A stretch of DNA of 64,000 bases from Spirosoma fluviale. Lineage in GTDB: Bacteria > Bacteroidota > Bacteroidia > Cytophagales > Cyclobacteriaceae. The DNA lies in NCBI GenBank assembly GCA_945901615.1, contig CAMDLI010000003.1, positions 1 to 64,000 on the forward strand, given 5' to 3'. Below are positions 10,064 to 20,044 of this stretch, in pieces. How positions within the stretch are numbered: the stretch's first letter is position 1; every line of letters starts with the position of its first letter. Made by a program: the position numbers and the translations under genes. The notes below the pieces were generated by a model. That model had not been told where the DNA came from. It worked only from the letters and a program-made list of their open reading frames with translations, and made no database searches.

Positions 10064-11440
10064 TTAGTTCCGAATTCGCCATTCCTTCGGGTAATAGTTA
10101 TTTGCCCGATTGCCTAAATTCTTAATCCATCCTAAGGGTAGTTTCTGGTAAGTCAGTAGGACCCATCCCATGGGGAGCTCCGCAAAGGATTGTTCCTTCT
10201 TTCGTAAAAAATCCAAGGCTTCCTCCACAGAAAGTTCCTTTTGGGGAAACCCATTTTTGGGAAGGGTAGAGAGGGCCCATTCATGACTAGGAATCCATTC
10301 TTTTTGGTGTTTTTTCCCTAGTTCCACTCCGAAATAACGTACACTCAGCACCTGAGCCAACTTTTCTAGTTCTTGAGAATAGTCCCCATGCATTCGGAAG
10401 TAGGCATCCTGCAACAGGTAAAACTTGCCCGTTCCATCGCCACCAACTTCTTGTTCAAGAACTGTAGCCTCTTTTTCTCCCACGCGCTTGAGGCTGTGGT
10501 GTTTGAATTCTTTGGTGGTCGGAGCTACTTGTGAATAGGCTCCTTCTGGTCTTCGCAAGACCGTGATGAAAAACCCCTCTCCCGCTACCTTGTGTGGGAA
10601 AAAGCGGTATCCAAAAAAGGTTTCTTCTTCGAAAATCACCTGCGTTTCGACAATTCCCCAACTCGGATCTAAGGCGATTCGTACCGGCTCAAAAGCAAAT
10701 TCCTCAATTAGAAACCGAAGGACCTCTTCATTCTCTTTTTCGTTAAACGTACAGGTAGAATACAAAAGGTAACCTCCTCCTTTCACGAGTTCCCCCGCTT
10801 TATCCACAATACGTTTTTGTCGAGCGGAACATAAGGAGACATGTTCGGCAGACCATTCCTCACGAGCCAAAGGGTCTTTTCGGAACATTCCCTCTCCAGA
10901 GCAGGGAGCATCCACGAGCACCAAATCAAAAAATCCCTCCAAAGGACCGAAATGCTCCGGATCGTTGTGCGTAACTACCGCGTTGCCAAGGCCCCACTTG
11001 ATCACATTTTCCTTTAATATTTGAGCTCTAGAGGCAATGACTTCATTGGCTACAAGCAATCCTTCCTCTCCCAAATAGCTAGAGAGCAAGGTGCTTTTCC
11101 CGCCAGGGGCAGCAGCCAAGTCCAGATAAATCCCTTTTTGTATTTTCTGGGACTCTAGGACATGAGAAATAAACATCGAGGAAGCTTCCTGCACATAGTA
11201 GGCCCCGGCATGGAAGGTAGGATCCATTGTAAAGCTGGGTCGCTCCTCCAAAAAATACCCGTCTTTAGCCCAGGGAATCGGCCGCCTTGGGTAGGGTAGC
11301 TCCGCAAACTTCCTCTGGTTGAGCCGAATGGATGTTTGCGAAGGAAGGGCTAATCCTTCCTTAAAAAGGGCAAACTCCTCGGGTCCAAGTAGTGCCAGCA
11401 TTTGAGATTCAAATGCCTCTGGAAGTTGATTTTCGGCCAT
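10064..11440 (-). CDS. 16S rRNA m5C methyltransferase (RsmF/YebU-like)
   Basis: LAAAPGGKST, DAPCSGEGMFRK, LLYSTCTFNEKENEEV motifs. Confidence 0.9.
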   Translation of the reverse strand: MAENQLPEAFESQMLALLGPEEFALFKEGLALPSQTSIRLNQRKFAELPYPRRPIPWAKDGYFLEERPSFTMDPTFHAGAYYVQEASSMFISHVLESQKIQKGIYLDLAAAPGGKSTLLSSYLGEEGLLVANEVIASRAQILKENVIKWGLGNAVVTHNDPEHFGPLEGFFDLVLVDAPCSGEGMFRKDPLAREEWSAEHVSLCSARQKRIVDKAGELVKGGGYLLYSTCTFNEKENEEVLRFLIEEFAFEPVRIALDPSWGIVETQVIFEEETFFGYRFFPHKVAGEGFFITVLRRPEGAYSQVAPTTKEFKHHSLKRVGEKEATVLEQEVGGDGTGKFYLLQDAYFRMHGDYSQELEKLAQVLSVRYFGVELGKKHQKEWIPSHEWALSTLPKNGFPQKELSVEEALDFLRKKEQSFAELPMGWVLLTYQKLPLGWIKNLGNRANNYYPKEWRIRN

Positions 11441-11524
11441 CTTACAAATATAGAGGATATCTGAGTCCTTCTTAGTTCCTTCCTAAACTTGGCATTACGC
11501 TTCTAAACGCGCAGCAACTACTCC

Positions 11525-13054
11525 TTAAGAATCGTCTTCCTCTTCTTCAAATCCCTCTTCATCATCTCCACCTATCTCAAACATGGAGCTGAAAAGGTCC
11601 TTGAATTGAAGCCCTGTATCAACCATTTTTTTGCTCAGCTGGGAGTATTCAGCCAATCCATGAAGTGCAAACTCCATAAAGAACTCCTTTTCTTTTTCGG
11701 GGAGCTGCGCCACCAGTTGGGTCACTACTTTTTCGAGCCCAGGAACTCCATGCAAGATACTTTTGTAGGTTTTGTCGCTGAGGTCAGTCAAAATGTCTAA
11801 TTCATTTCCTTCTCCAAACCAGGCCAAAGGAACGACATAAGGATTGGCAGACTTCTGCTTTTTCTTTTGCTCAGGGGAAGGAAAATAATTGATAAACTGA
11901 GTTCGAATAGCCTTCCCAATCAGGTTGTAGGCCACTAGTCCAGCGCCTTCTTGTTCGCCCTCATAAACAAGCTCTACCTTACCTGTGATGGCGGGAATGA
12001 CCCCGATCAAATCAGAAATTCGCACGATGGTACTTGTCTCATTGTTCCGATACATCCTTCTTTCCGCTGCAGAAATTAGATTTTCATAGGCTGAAATGGT
12101 CAATCTTGCTGACACCCCACTTTTTTCATCTACAAACTCGGAGTGGCGCGCCTCTATGGCAATTTGTTCAATCAGATCTTTCATAAGCTCTGGAACATGG
12201 ATTTTGCTTACCGGCTTTCCTTGCAGTCGTGCTTCCTGTGCGGTGATTTTTTTGCCAATGTCAATGGACTTGGGATAGTGTGTGATGATTTGACTTTCAA
12301 TTCGGTCCTTAAGTGGGGTCACAATACTGCCCCGGTTGGTGTAATCTTCAGGATTGGCAGTGAAGATAAACTGGATGTCCAAAGGCAACCTCAGCTTAAA
12401 TCCACGAATCTGGATGTCCCCTTCTTGCAAAATATTGAATAGAGCAACTTGGATTCTCGCTTGAAGGTCTGGAAGTTCGTTGATCACAAAAATGCAGCGG
12501 TGCGAACGAGGAACTAATCCATAATGGATGACCCGCTCGTCGTTGTAATTAAGTTTGAGGGTCGCCGCCTTGATCGGATCTACGTCCCCAATGAGGTCGG
12601 CCACAGATACGTCTGGAGTGGCTAATTTTTCTGCATAGCGTTCTGCTCGTGGCAACCAAGAGATAAGGCAGTCATCGCCCTTTTCGTCAATCAAGTTTTT
12701 GGCAAAAGTGGATAGCGGGAGCAGTGGATCTTCATTGAGTTCAGAACCGAAGAGAACCGGTACATACTCGTCCAGAAGGAGGGTCATCATCCGTGCAATT
12801 CTAGTTTTCGCTTGACCTCGAAGTCCGAGCAAATTGATGTTGTGCCGCGAAAGAATTGCGCGCTCTATGTCAGGAATAACCGTGTCTTCGTAGCCCCAAA
12901 CGCCTTCAAACACGTTTTCTTTTGCTTTGATTTTTAGGATTAGATTGGCTCGAAGCTCCTCTTTGATGGACTTCGGGCTGTATCCTGCTGCCTTCAGTTG
13001 GCCAAGAGTTTTGATTTGGAGGAGTTGCTCTCCGGTAAGTTGTGCGTAATCCAT
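11525..13054 (-). CDS. AAA+ ATPase, MoxR/magnesium-chelatase-like
   Basis: LLGLRGQAKTRIARMM P-loop variant, IFVINELPDLQ, FTANPEDYTNRG sensor; paired with VWA gene; start trimmed to MDYAQ. Confidence 0.85.
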   Translation of the reverse strand: MDYAQLTGEQLLQIKTLGQLKAAGYSPKSIKEELRANLILKIKAKENVFEGVWGYEDTVIPDIERAILSRHNINLLGLRGQAKTRIARMMTLLLDEYVPVLFGSELNEDPLLPLSTFAKNLIDEKGDDCLISWLPRAERYAEKLATPDVSVADLIGDVDPIKAATLKLNYNDERVIHYGLVPRSHRCIFVINELPDLQARIQVALFNILQEGDIQIRGFKLRLPLDIQFIFTANPEDYTNRGSIVTPLKDRIESQIITHYPKSIDIGKKITAQEARLQGKPVSKIHVPELMKDLIEQIAIEARHSEFVDEKSGVSARLTISAYENLISAAERRMYRNNETSTIVRISDLIGVIPAITGKVELVYEGEQEGAGLVAYNLIGKAIRTQFINYFPSPEQKKKQKSANPYVVPLAWFGEGNELDILTDLSDKTYKSILHGVPGLEKVVTQLVAQLPEKEKEFFMEFALHGLAEYSQLSKKMVDTGLQFKDLFSSMFEIGGDDEEGFEEEEDDS

Positions 13055-13055
13055 T

Positions 13056-14156
13056 CTAAAAGCGTTTGGTTCGGTTTCGTCTGTAGTCCTCAAAAATTAA
13101 ATCTCCCAGCCCTTTCAAGCTGCTGTAATAGGCATTGCCATTGTTGACCTTCGTAAATTCCTTCACAAACTCCTTGAGGTAGGGATCTGTAGCAATCATA
13201 AAGGTGGTTACAGGAATTTTCAACTTCCTGCATTGAGCGGCAAGCTTAAGTGTTTCTGCTAATATTTTGCTGTCAATGCCAAAGGCATTTTTGTAGTATT
13301 TAATCCCCACTTTCAGGCAAGTAGGCTTGCCATCTGTGATCATAAAAATCTGTTTGTTTGGATTTTTTCTTCTTCGCAACAAATCCATGGCTAGCTCAAG
13401 ACCAGCTACTGTATTCGTATGGTAGGGCCCAACTTGGAGGTAGGGCAAATCCTTTATTTCTATCTGCCAGGCATCGTTTCCAAACACGATGATGTCCAAG
13501 GTGTCTTTGGGATAGCGGGTTTTAATCAACTCTGCCAAGGCCATGGCTACCTTCTTGGCAGGCGTGATGCGGTCCTCTCCATACAAGATCATGGAGTGGG
13601 AAATGTCAATCATCAGTACCGTGGAGGTTTGGCTGCGCTGCTCGTTTTCCACCACTTCCAAATCGTCTTCGGTCAACAAAAAATCACCGCCAATTCCACG
13701 GTTGGCTTGCGCATTTCGGAGCGAATCAGTTAGCGCAATTTGATCCAGGTTGTCCCCAAATTCGTAAGCACGGCGCTCACTGCCCTGCTCCTCACCAGGC
13801 CCAGAAATATGGGTTCGGTGTTGGCCAGATTTACTCTTTTTTAGCTTGCCGAAAATTTCCTCTAAGGCACTTTTTCGGATGGTTTGCTCTGCTTTTCCAG
13901 TGATTTCAAATTTGCCCTCTTGATTTTCCTCGCTGAGGTAGCCCTTGGATTTGAGGTCTTCGATAAAATTACCGATTCCATAGTCTGGACTAGTGAGTTG
14001 GTAACGCTTGTCTAGATTGGTCAACCAGCTCAGCGCCTCTGCCACATCCCCGCCCGTCATCGTTACTAGCTGAAGAAAAATCTCCAACAGGCTATCAAAC
14101 CGGTTTTTTTCCGGATCAAGAGGAGGAACATATTTCGTAAAGGTAAAGCCTTTCAT
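13056..14156 (-). CDS. VWA-domain protein, partner of the upstream-type AAA+ ATPase
   Basis: MIDISHSM MIDAS motif (DxSxS); likely start MKGFTFTKYVPP rather than the longer ORF start. Confidence 0.85.
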   Translation of the reverse strand: MKGFTFTKYVPPLDPEKNRFDSLLEIFLQLVTMTGGDVAEALSWLTNLDKRYQLTSPDYGIGNFIEDLKSKGYLSEENQEGKFEITGKAEQTIRKSALEEIFGKLKKSKSGQHRTHISGPGEEQGSERRAYEFGDNLDQIALTDSLRNAQANRGIGGDFLLTEDDLEVVENEQRSQTSTVLMIDISHSMILYGEDRITPAKKVAMALAELIKTRYPKDTLDIIVFGNDAWQIEIKDLPYLQVGPYHTNTVAGLELAMDLLRRRKNPNKQIFMITDGKPTCLKVGIKYYKNAFGIDSKILAETLKLAAQCRKLKIPVTTFMIATDPYLKEFVKEFTKVNNGNAYYSSLKGLGDLIFEDYRRNRTKRF

Positions 14157-14415
14157 GGGTGCATTAATGAGAAACAAAGTCCCTACTGCTAGGGATGACT
14201 GACCTGAATGCAAGGATAACACGTAATTGTGGCAATGAGTTTTGAGCGGCACAAAAATTTCAAAAAAAAGTACTGCGATCCCCCCTAGGCCGGCTCCTCG
14301 ATTTGCCTTTCTTTGCCTCGCGGCAAAACTTGGAAAGAGGGGAAGGGAGCGTTTCATGCCCACTGAATTTTTTTGAACAAAAAAATAGGCGAAAACTCCC
14401 TATTTTCGACGTGTA

Positions 14416-15363
14416 ATGACTGCTTCCGAACGACATGCTCAGCTGTTAAAAGCCACTGCCAAGCGCTTGGGCTTTGACTTTTGTGGCATTGCAAAGGCGG
14501 AATTTTTGGAGGAAGAAGCCCCCAAGTTGGAAGAATGGTTGCGACGAGACTACCAAGGGCGCATGGGCTACCTCGCCAATCATTTTGATAAACGACTCGA
14601 TCCCCGAAAGTTGGTGGAAGGAGCGAAAACGGTCGTTTCCCTGGTGTACAATTACTACCCAGAACGAGCACTTCCAGAAGGCAGGGAAGACCTTAAACTG
14701 GCTAAGTATGCCTATGGGAAGGATTACCATGACGTGATCCAAGAAAAGCTCCGAGAGTTTTTGACCTGCCTCCGCGACGAGATCGGCGAGATCGACGGCA
14801 GGAGTTTTGTTGATTCTGCCCCAATTATGGAAAGGCAGTGGGCACAGCGAGCTGGGCTGGGCTGGATTGGTAAAAATAGCCTCCTGCTCAATCGGCAGCT
14901 AGGCAGCTTTTTCTTTTTGGCAGAATTGGTGATCGATCTGGAAGCTACTCCAGACCTTCCCATCGCCAAAGATTACTGTGGCACCTGCACGGCTTGCATG
15001 GATGCTTGTCCAACGGATGCGATTGTGGCGCCAGGTGTAGTGGATGGCTCTCGATGCATATCCTACCTCACCATTGAACTAAAGGATGCCATCCCTAGCT
15101 CCTTTGCGGGGAAGATGGACAACTGGGTATTTGGTTGTGATGTCTGTCAGGACGTCTGTCCTTGGAATCGCTTCTCAAAACCCCATCAGGAACCTGCTTT
15201 CACCCCATCGTCTGACTTGCAAGCTTTGGCAGCACAAGATTGGAAAGAGCTTACTGAAGAAACATTCAAAAAAGTTTTTTCCGGTTCGGCCGTCAACCGA
15301 ACCAAGTTTAAAGGGATTAAGCGGAACCTTGAATTTTTGTCTCAGGAGACCTCTTCCGACTGA
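14416..15363 (+). CDS. queG: epoxyqueuosine reductase QueG
   Basis: RDYQGRMGYLANHFDKRLDP, two ferredoxin-like Cys clusters CGTCTACMDACP and CDVCQDVCPWN. Confidence 0.93.
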   Translation: MTASERHAQLLKATAKRLGFDFCGIAKAEFLEEEAPKLEEWLRRDYQGRMGYLANHFDKRLDPRKLVEGAKTVVSLVYNYYPERALPEGREDLKLAKYAYGKDYHDVIQEKLREFLTCLRDEIGEIDGRSFVDSAPIMERQWAQRAGLGWIGKNSLLLNRQLGSFFFLAELVIDLEATPDLPIAKDYCGTCTACMDACPTDAIVAPGVVDGSRCISYLTIELKDAIPSSFAGKMDNWVFGCDVCQDVCPWNRFSKPHQEPAFTPSSDLQALAAQDWKELTEETFKKVFSGSAVNRTKFKGIKRNLEFLSQETSSD

Positions 15364-15560
15364 AACTAAAGGGCTGAGTTCCCTTATGACGCAAAATTTT
15401 CCTTGAAACAGGGGATTTTATTTTTTTGAATTTGTAGGCTGCAGAAATTCAAAAAATAATTGCTTCTTTTTCAACCCTCTAAATTAGAAAAACCTTCTTT
15501 AACTGGTTAATTTACAACATTACAGCCCCATTTTGGTTTGGAATGTACTATATTTGCGGC

Positions 15561-17084
15561 ATGAATAAGAAAGTTTTATTGATGATTTTGGATGGTTGGG
15601 GATTAGCTACCAATCCTGCGGTTTCTGCCATCGACAAGGCCAACACCCCTTTTGTGGATAGCTTATTCAAGACGTATCCACATTCCAAACTGGAGGCTTC
15701 AGGTCTTGCAGTTGGCTTACCTGAGGGTCAAATGGGCAACTCAGAAGTTGGGCACATGAATATTGGTGCGGGTAGGATTGTCTACCAAGACTTGGTAAAA
15801 ATCAATTTGGCAGTACAGCAGGGGGAATTACTTACCCATCCTGTCTTGAGCGATGCCTTTGCCAGAGCGAAAGCAGGAAAGAAAAAAGTGCATTTTTTGG
15901 GCTTGGTATCTGACGGAGGCGTACATGCACATCTCGAGCATCTTAAAGGCTTGTGCGATGCAGCCAAACACCATGGGATGGAGGATGTATTTATCCATGC
16001 CTTTACGGATGGCCGGGACACCGATCCCAAAGGAGGATTGGGGTACTTAACAGATCTTCAAAATCATTTGGACCATTCAGTTGGAAAAATTGCTTCCGTG
16101 ATCGGCCGTTACTATGCCATGGATCGGGACAACCGTTGGGAGCGCGTAAAGCTTGCCTACGATGCTATGGTGCTTGGTGAGGGAGAAAAATCGAAGAATA
16201 TCCTGGCTTCCATCAAGAAGTCCTACAGCAATAACGTCACAGACGAATTTATCCGTCCCATCATTCAGGTGGGCACGGACAACAAGCCGCTAGCCACTAT
16301 TCAGGAAGGCGACATGGTGCTTTGTTTCAATTTCCGCACCGACCGTGGTAGAGAGATTACCCAAGCGCTTAGCCAACGAGATTATGTGGATTTCAACATG
16401 AAGAAGTTGAACTTGGATTACCTGACCCTTACCACCTACGACGATACCTTTGTTGGAGTTGAGGTCTTGTTTGAGAAAGACAAACTCAACAATACACTAG
16501 GAGAGGTGTTGGAGCGAGCAGGTAAAAAACAAATTCGCATCGCGGAAACCGAGAAATACCCGCACGTGACTTTCTTCTTCTCAGGAGGTAGAGAAAAAGA
16601 GTTTGTCGGGGAAAGCAGAATCCTTTGCCCCTCACCCAAGGTGGCTACGTACGACTTGCAACCTGAAATGAGTGCAGGTGAAATTGCCACAAAAATCTGC
16701 AAAGAGCTGGAAAAGAAAAGTGCAGAATTTATCTGCCTTAATTTTGCAAACGCAGACATGGTAGGCCATACTGGAGATTTTGATGCGGCGGTTAAGGCCT
16801 GCGAAGCAGTTGATGGCGTTGCCGAAAAAGTGGTAAAGGCGGCCATCGCCAATGACTACACTGTGCTCGTGATAGCTGACCATGGCAACTCGGACGTGAT
16901 GATCAATGAAGATGGTTCACCGAATACTGCACATACTACCAATTTGGTTCCGTTTATTGTGGTGGACAAACAGAAATTTTCAGTTAAAGACGGCAAATTA
17001 GGGGATTTAGCGCCCACAATCCTTCAGTTGATGGGGGTTGGAATTCCCGAAGAAATGACAGGAAATATTCTTCTTGACCAATGA
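15561..17084 (+). CDS. gpmI: 2,3-bisphosphoglycerate-independent phosphoglycerate mutase
   Basis: LMILDGWGL, GQMGNSEVGHMNIGAGRIVYQD, VLVIADHGNSD; start at MNKKVLL. Confidence 0.96.
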   Translation: MNKKVLLMILDGWGLATNPAVSAIDKANTPFVDSLFKTYPHSKLEASGLAVGLPEGQMGNSEVGHMNIGAGRIVYQDLVKINLAVQQGELLTHPVLSDAFARAKAGKKKVHFLGLVSDGGVHAHLEHLKGLCDAAKHHGMEDVFIHAFTDGRDTDPKGGLGYLTDLQNHLDHSVGKIASVIGRYYAMDRDNRWERVKLAYDAMVLGEGEKSKNILASIKKSYSNNVTDEFIRPIIQVGTDNKPLATIQEGDMVLCFNFRTDRGREITQALSQRDYVDFNMKKLNLDYLTLTTYDDTFVGVEVLFEKDKLNNTLGEVLERAGKKQIRIAETEKYPHVTFFFSGGREKEFVGESRILCPSPKVATYDLQPEMSAGEIATKICKELEKKSAEFICLNFANADMVGHTGDFDAAVKACEAVDGVAEKVVKAAIANDYTVLVIADHGNSDVMINEDGSPNTAHTTNLVPFIVVDKQKFSVKDGKLGDLAPTILQLMGVGIPEEMTGNILLDQ

Positions 17085-17635
17085 AAATCAACCGATACTT
17101 CAGCTTTCTTCTTTTAGGGGCTGTCCTTTCTTGCACTCCAGCTAAGGAGGAACCCGCACTTGAGAAATTACCTTACTTTGATTTGAAGGAATTTATCAAT
17201 CTGGAAATCAGCAAACTAGAAGGGGATTCAGTCCTTAAAACCTCTGAAATTAATGGGGAAGAGCAGGTCGTGGACTTGAAATATGCCTCAGCGCAGTGGA
17301 AGGAAGAGTTTGCCGCTTTTTACGAAGCAGATATCAACGTTCCTTCCCTTGCTACTGCGTATGGTACTCGAACCACCCCAGACCAGTTGATTCATGAATT
17401 GCTCCCTGAGGCAAAAGGAAAAGTGAAGGAAATATCCATTCGCTATGTACAAAATTACCCTGCCTGGGTGACCTTTAAACTTAAGGACGAAAACATGTTT
17501 TACCAAAGCAGCACGCTTGGGGAGATTTTTATGAACCAGGCTACGGGAAAAATAGATCACTATAAAATAGAAACTACCCAAAAGGTGATGTTTCTATCCC
17601 CTACCCACATTAAAATCTCAGGGATAATTCATTAA
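17081..17635 (+). CDS. conserved hypothetical lipoprotein
   Basis: LLGAVLSCTPA lipobox; overlaps gpmI stop (ATGA). Confidence 0.75.
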   Translation: MKINRYFSFLLLGAVLSCTPAKEEPALEKLPYFDLKEFINLEISKLEGDSVLKTSEINGEEQVVDLKYASAQWKEEFAAFYEADINVPSLATAYGTRTTPDQLIHELLPEAKGKVKEISIRYVQNYPAWVTFKLKDENMFYQSSTLGEIFMNQATGKIDHYKIETTQKVMFLSPTHIKISGIIH

Positions 17636-17640
17636 GAATA

Positions 17641-17671
17641 AAAAAGGCTGTCCGATCGGGCAGCCTTTTTT
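17641..17671 (+). terminator. Rho-independent terminator
   Basis: AAAAAGGCTGTCCGATCGGGCAGCCTTTTTT stem-loop plus U-tract. Confidence 0.8.
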
Positions 17672-17731
17672 ACTTCAGAGAAATGGAGCTTTAATTCCAG
17701 TTTCTTGAGCAGGATTTTTTAAATTCCTTTT

Positions 17732-19411
17732 TTAGCGATTAAATAAGGGTGGTCGCTTCGTTTGCCAGTCGGAGTTTTCCTGAATCAATCGTCCAACCAT
17801 GATCAATTTTTCTTCCTCAAACAGGTTGGCAAGTAAAGTAATCGAGGTTGGGCTGCCGTTGGATCCAAAACCATTGGGAAGGCACAAGGCTGGATGACCA
17901 GTGAGGTTGGTGATTTGAAGCTGCTGACCAGCAAAGGACGGCGTGACGATGACATCGTACTCTTTCATCAGCGCATGCATTTCTTCAATGAGTAGACTGC
18001 GCTGCCGGCTCATTTGGATGTATTCTACTGCTGGGATAAAACGCGCTGCTCGGAAGACATTGGGCCAAGCACTCTTGTGCTGTGCTACCATTTGGTCATC
18101 AAGGCCTAGCCGGGTAAGGTCATCAAAAGCAGCTGCGCCTTCCACCAAAAGCATGGATACCAAAGGCGCGGCATTGATGCTGGTTTTCAGCTCCACTGGG
18201 TGGAGGGTAATTCCTTGGTTTTTTAAGAGTTCTAGAACGGCACGGTCATTTTCGATTCCCGCCCGATTTCCCTCAAAATAGGAACTGAAATAGCCAATTT
18301 TTAATTTTTTGACCTCTTTTTTGACCGAGTAGTTGAAGGCGGCAGGGATGGTGGCCGGGTCCTTGGTGTCGCTTCCATTGAGGACAGCTAGGACAATGGC
18401 ATTATCAACTGCGGACCTAGAGATAGGGCCAACTTTGTCCATGGACCAGCTGAGGGCCATGGCTCCATGTCTGCTCACACGACCAAAGGTAGGACGCAAT
18501 CCTGTCACTCCGTTGCGCGTGGAGGGGGAGACGATCGAACCGAGCGTTTCAGTACCGATGGCAAAGGGCACCAATCCAGCACTTACTGCAGAAGCAGAGC
18601 CTGCAGAGGACCCACTGGATCCTTGCTTTAGGTTCCAAGGATTTTTGGTGACCCCTCCAAACCAGACATCGCCCATAGCCAAGGCTCCTAGGGTAAATTT
18701 ACCCACCAGTACGCCTCCTGCTTGTTCCAGTTTGGTCACTATAGTGGCCGTTTCATCAATTACTTGATCCTTGTAAGGGGTGGCCCCCCAGGTGGTTCGC
18801 GTTCCTGGTACGGCAAATAAATCCTTGATGCCGTAAGGTATGCCGTGGAGCGGTCCTCGGTACTTGCCTGCAGCAAGCTCCTGGTCAAGGGCTCTGGCTT
18901 GGTTTAGTGCCTGGTCCTCCAGGAGGGTCACCAAGCAGGCTAAGGTGTCGGAATGGGTTTTGATTCGTTGGAGGTAAATTTTTGTAAGCCGCTCTGAACT
19001 CAGTTGCTTGGATTTAATTAGTACAGAAAGTTGGTGAACAGGCATAAAAGCCAGGTCTACATCGCTTGTGGGCAGTACTACTTTCGTGGGCAATCCCCAA
19101 TCGAAGCTGTTTTGCTCCTGGCTTGGATAAAACCCTTGTGGAAGAGGATTGAATACCAAGGCCGGCCCCACTGCATTGTCAAGGGTTATTTTGCGCATGA
19201 GCTCAAAATTGGTTCGGTGCGTGGTCAAGGTGCCGATCATGCTGTCCTTTTCCTGGGGGGTAAAGGAAAGGCCAATCAAATCAGCCGCCGAATCAATGGA
19301 AAGGGGGGTGATTTCTCCGCTGTTTCTGCCGATTCCAAAGCCCAAAGCCGAGAAAATCGCAGCGCCAAGGAAAAGAAAAGCGAAGGAAGGGAGGTTGTTT
19401 TTTCGATTCAT
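17732..19411 (-). CDS. amidase-signature family enzyme
   Basis: GIPYGIKDLFAVPGTRTTWGA and KQGSSGSSAGSASAVSAGLVPFAIGTETLGSI (Ser-cisSer-Lys triad context); start at MNRKNN. Confidence 0.9.
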   Translation of the reverse strand: MNRKNNLPSFAFLFLGAAIFSALGFGIGRNSGEITPLSIDSAADLIGLSFTPQEKDSMIGTLTTHRTNFELMRKITLDNAVGPALVFNPLPQGFYPSQEQNSFDWGLPTKVVLPTSDVDLAFMPVHQLSVLIKSKQLSSERLTKIYLQRIKTHSDTLACLVTLLEDQALNQARALDQELAAGKYRGPLHGIPYGIKDLFAVPGTRTTWGATPYKDQVIDETATIVTKLEQAGGVLVGKFTLGALAMGDVWFGGVTKNPWNLKQGSSGSSAGSASAVSAGLVPFAIGTETLGSIVSPSTRNGVTGLRPTFGRVSRHGAMALSWSMDKVGPISRSAVDNAIVLAVLNGSDTKDPATIPAAFNYSVKKEVKKLKIGYFSSYFEGNRAGIENDRAVLELLKNQGITLHPVELKTSINAAPLVSMLLVEGAAAFDDLTRLGLDDQMVAQHKSAWPNVFRAARFIPAVEYIQMSRQRSLLIEEMHALMKEYDVIVTPSFAGQQLQITNLTGHPALCLPNGFGSNGSPTSITLLANLFEEEKLIMVGRLIQENSDWQTKRPPLFNR

Positions 19412-19437
19412 TAGATAGTTTTGTATACGCCTCAAAC

Positions 19438-19929
19438 TTGTTTCACTTCAAGGTGTTCATTTCGCATTACAAAATCAACCCTTCCATGGATCAAGCTTCA
19501 AATTTTCCCAAGTTCCCAATGCATTACCGAGGCCTACTGCTGTTGGCGGGCATGTATACAATCGCTTGGTCTGCCTTTTATGTTTATTTTGGGGAGACGG
19601 TAGTCAACTGGTTGGCAATGGGGCTTGTTCCTTCAAGTACCCTTCCGAGCTACTTTTTTGGAATCTTTGGGATGGTAGTGGGTCTGGTAATTTTTTTTGC
19701 AGCCTTTTATCCGGTTTCTTGGGTATGGTTGATTTTGATTGGAATCTCAGGCAAAATCATTTTAGCAGCCTGGTTTACCTTAGGCTTCGTTCCCGAACTA
19801 GGTTGGAATAAACGGAGCATTTTTCATTTGGTAGGGAACGAGTTGCTTTGGTTGATTCCTTTGACCCTAATATTTCTGCGTAGCCTTCAAGTAAAAAATT
19901 ACCTGAAGGAGCTAGAAAAAGAAGATTGA
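19438..19929 (+). CDS. hypothetical membrane protein
   Basis: About four hydrophobic segments, no family recognised; true start probably internal. Confidence 0.6.
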   Translation: MFHFKVFISHYKINPSMDQASNFPKFPMHYRGLLLLAGMYTIAWSAFYVYFGETVVNWLAMGLVPSSTLPSYFFGIFGMVVGLVIFFAAFYPVSWVWLILIGISGKIILAAWFTLGFVPELGWNKRSIFHLVGNELLWLIPLTLIFLRSLQVKNYLKELEKED

Positions 19930-20044
19930 CTAAGCTTGTCTGATTTTGTAAATCGCTGAGCAGATTTGACCTGATTCGCCTGCGGAAAAGTTGTATCTTA
20001 GTAAGTCGGATCCTTTCCTTTATTTTCCCCAACCCTTTGTTCGA

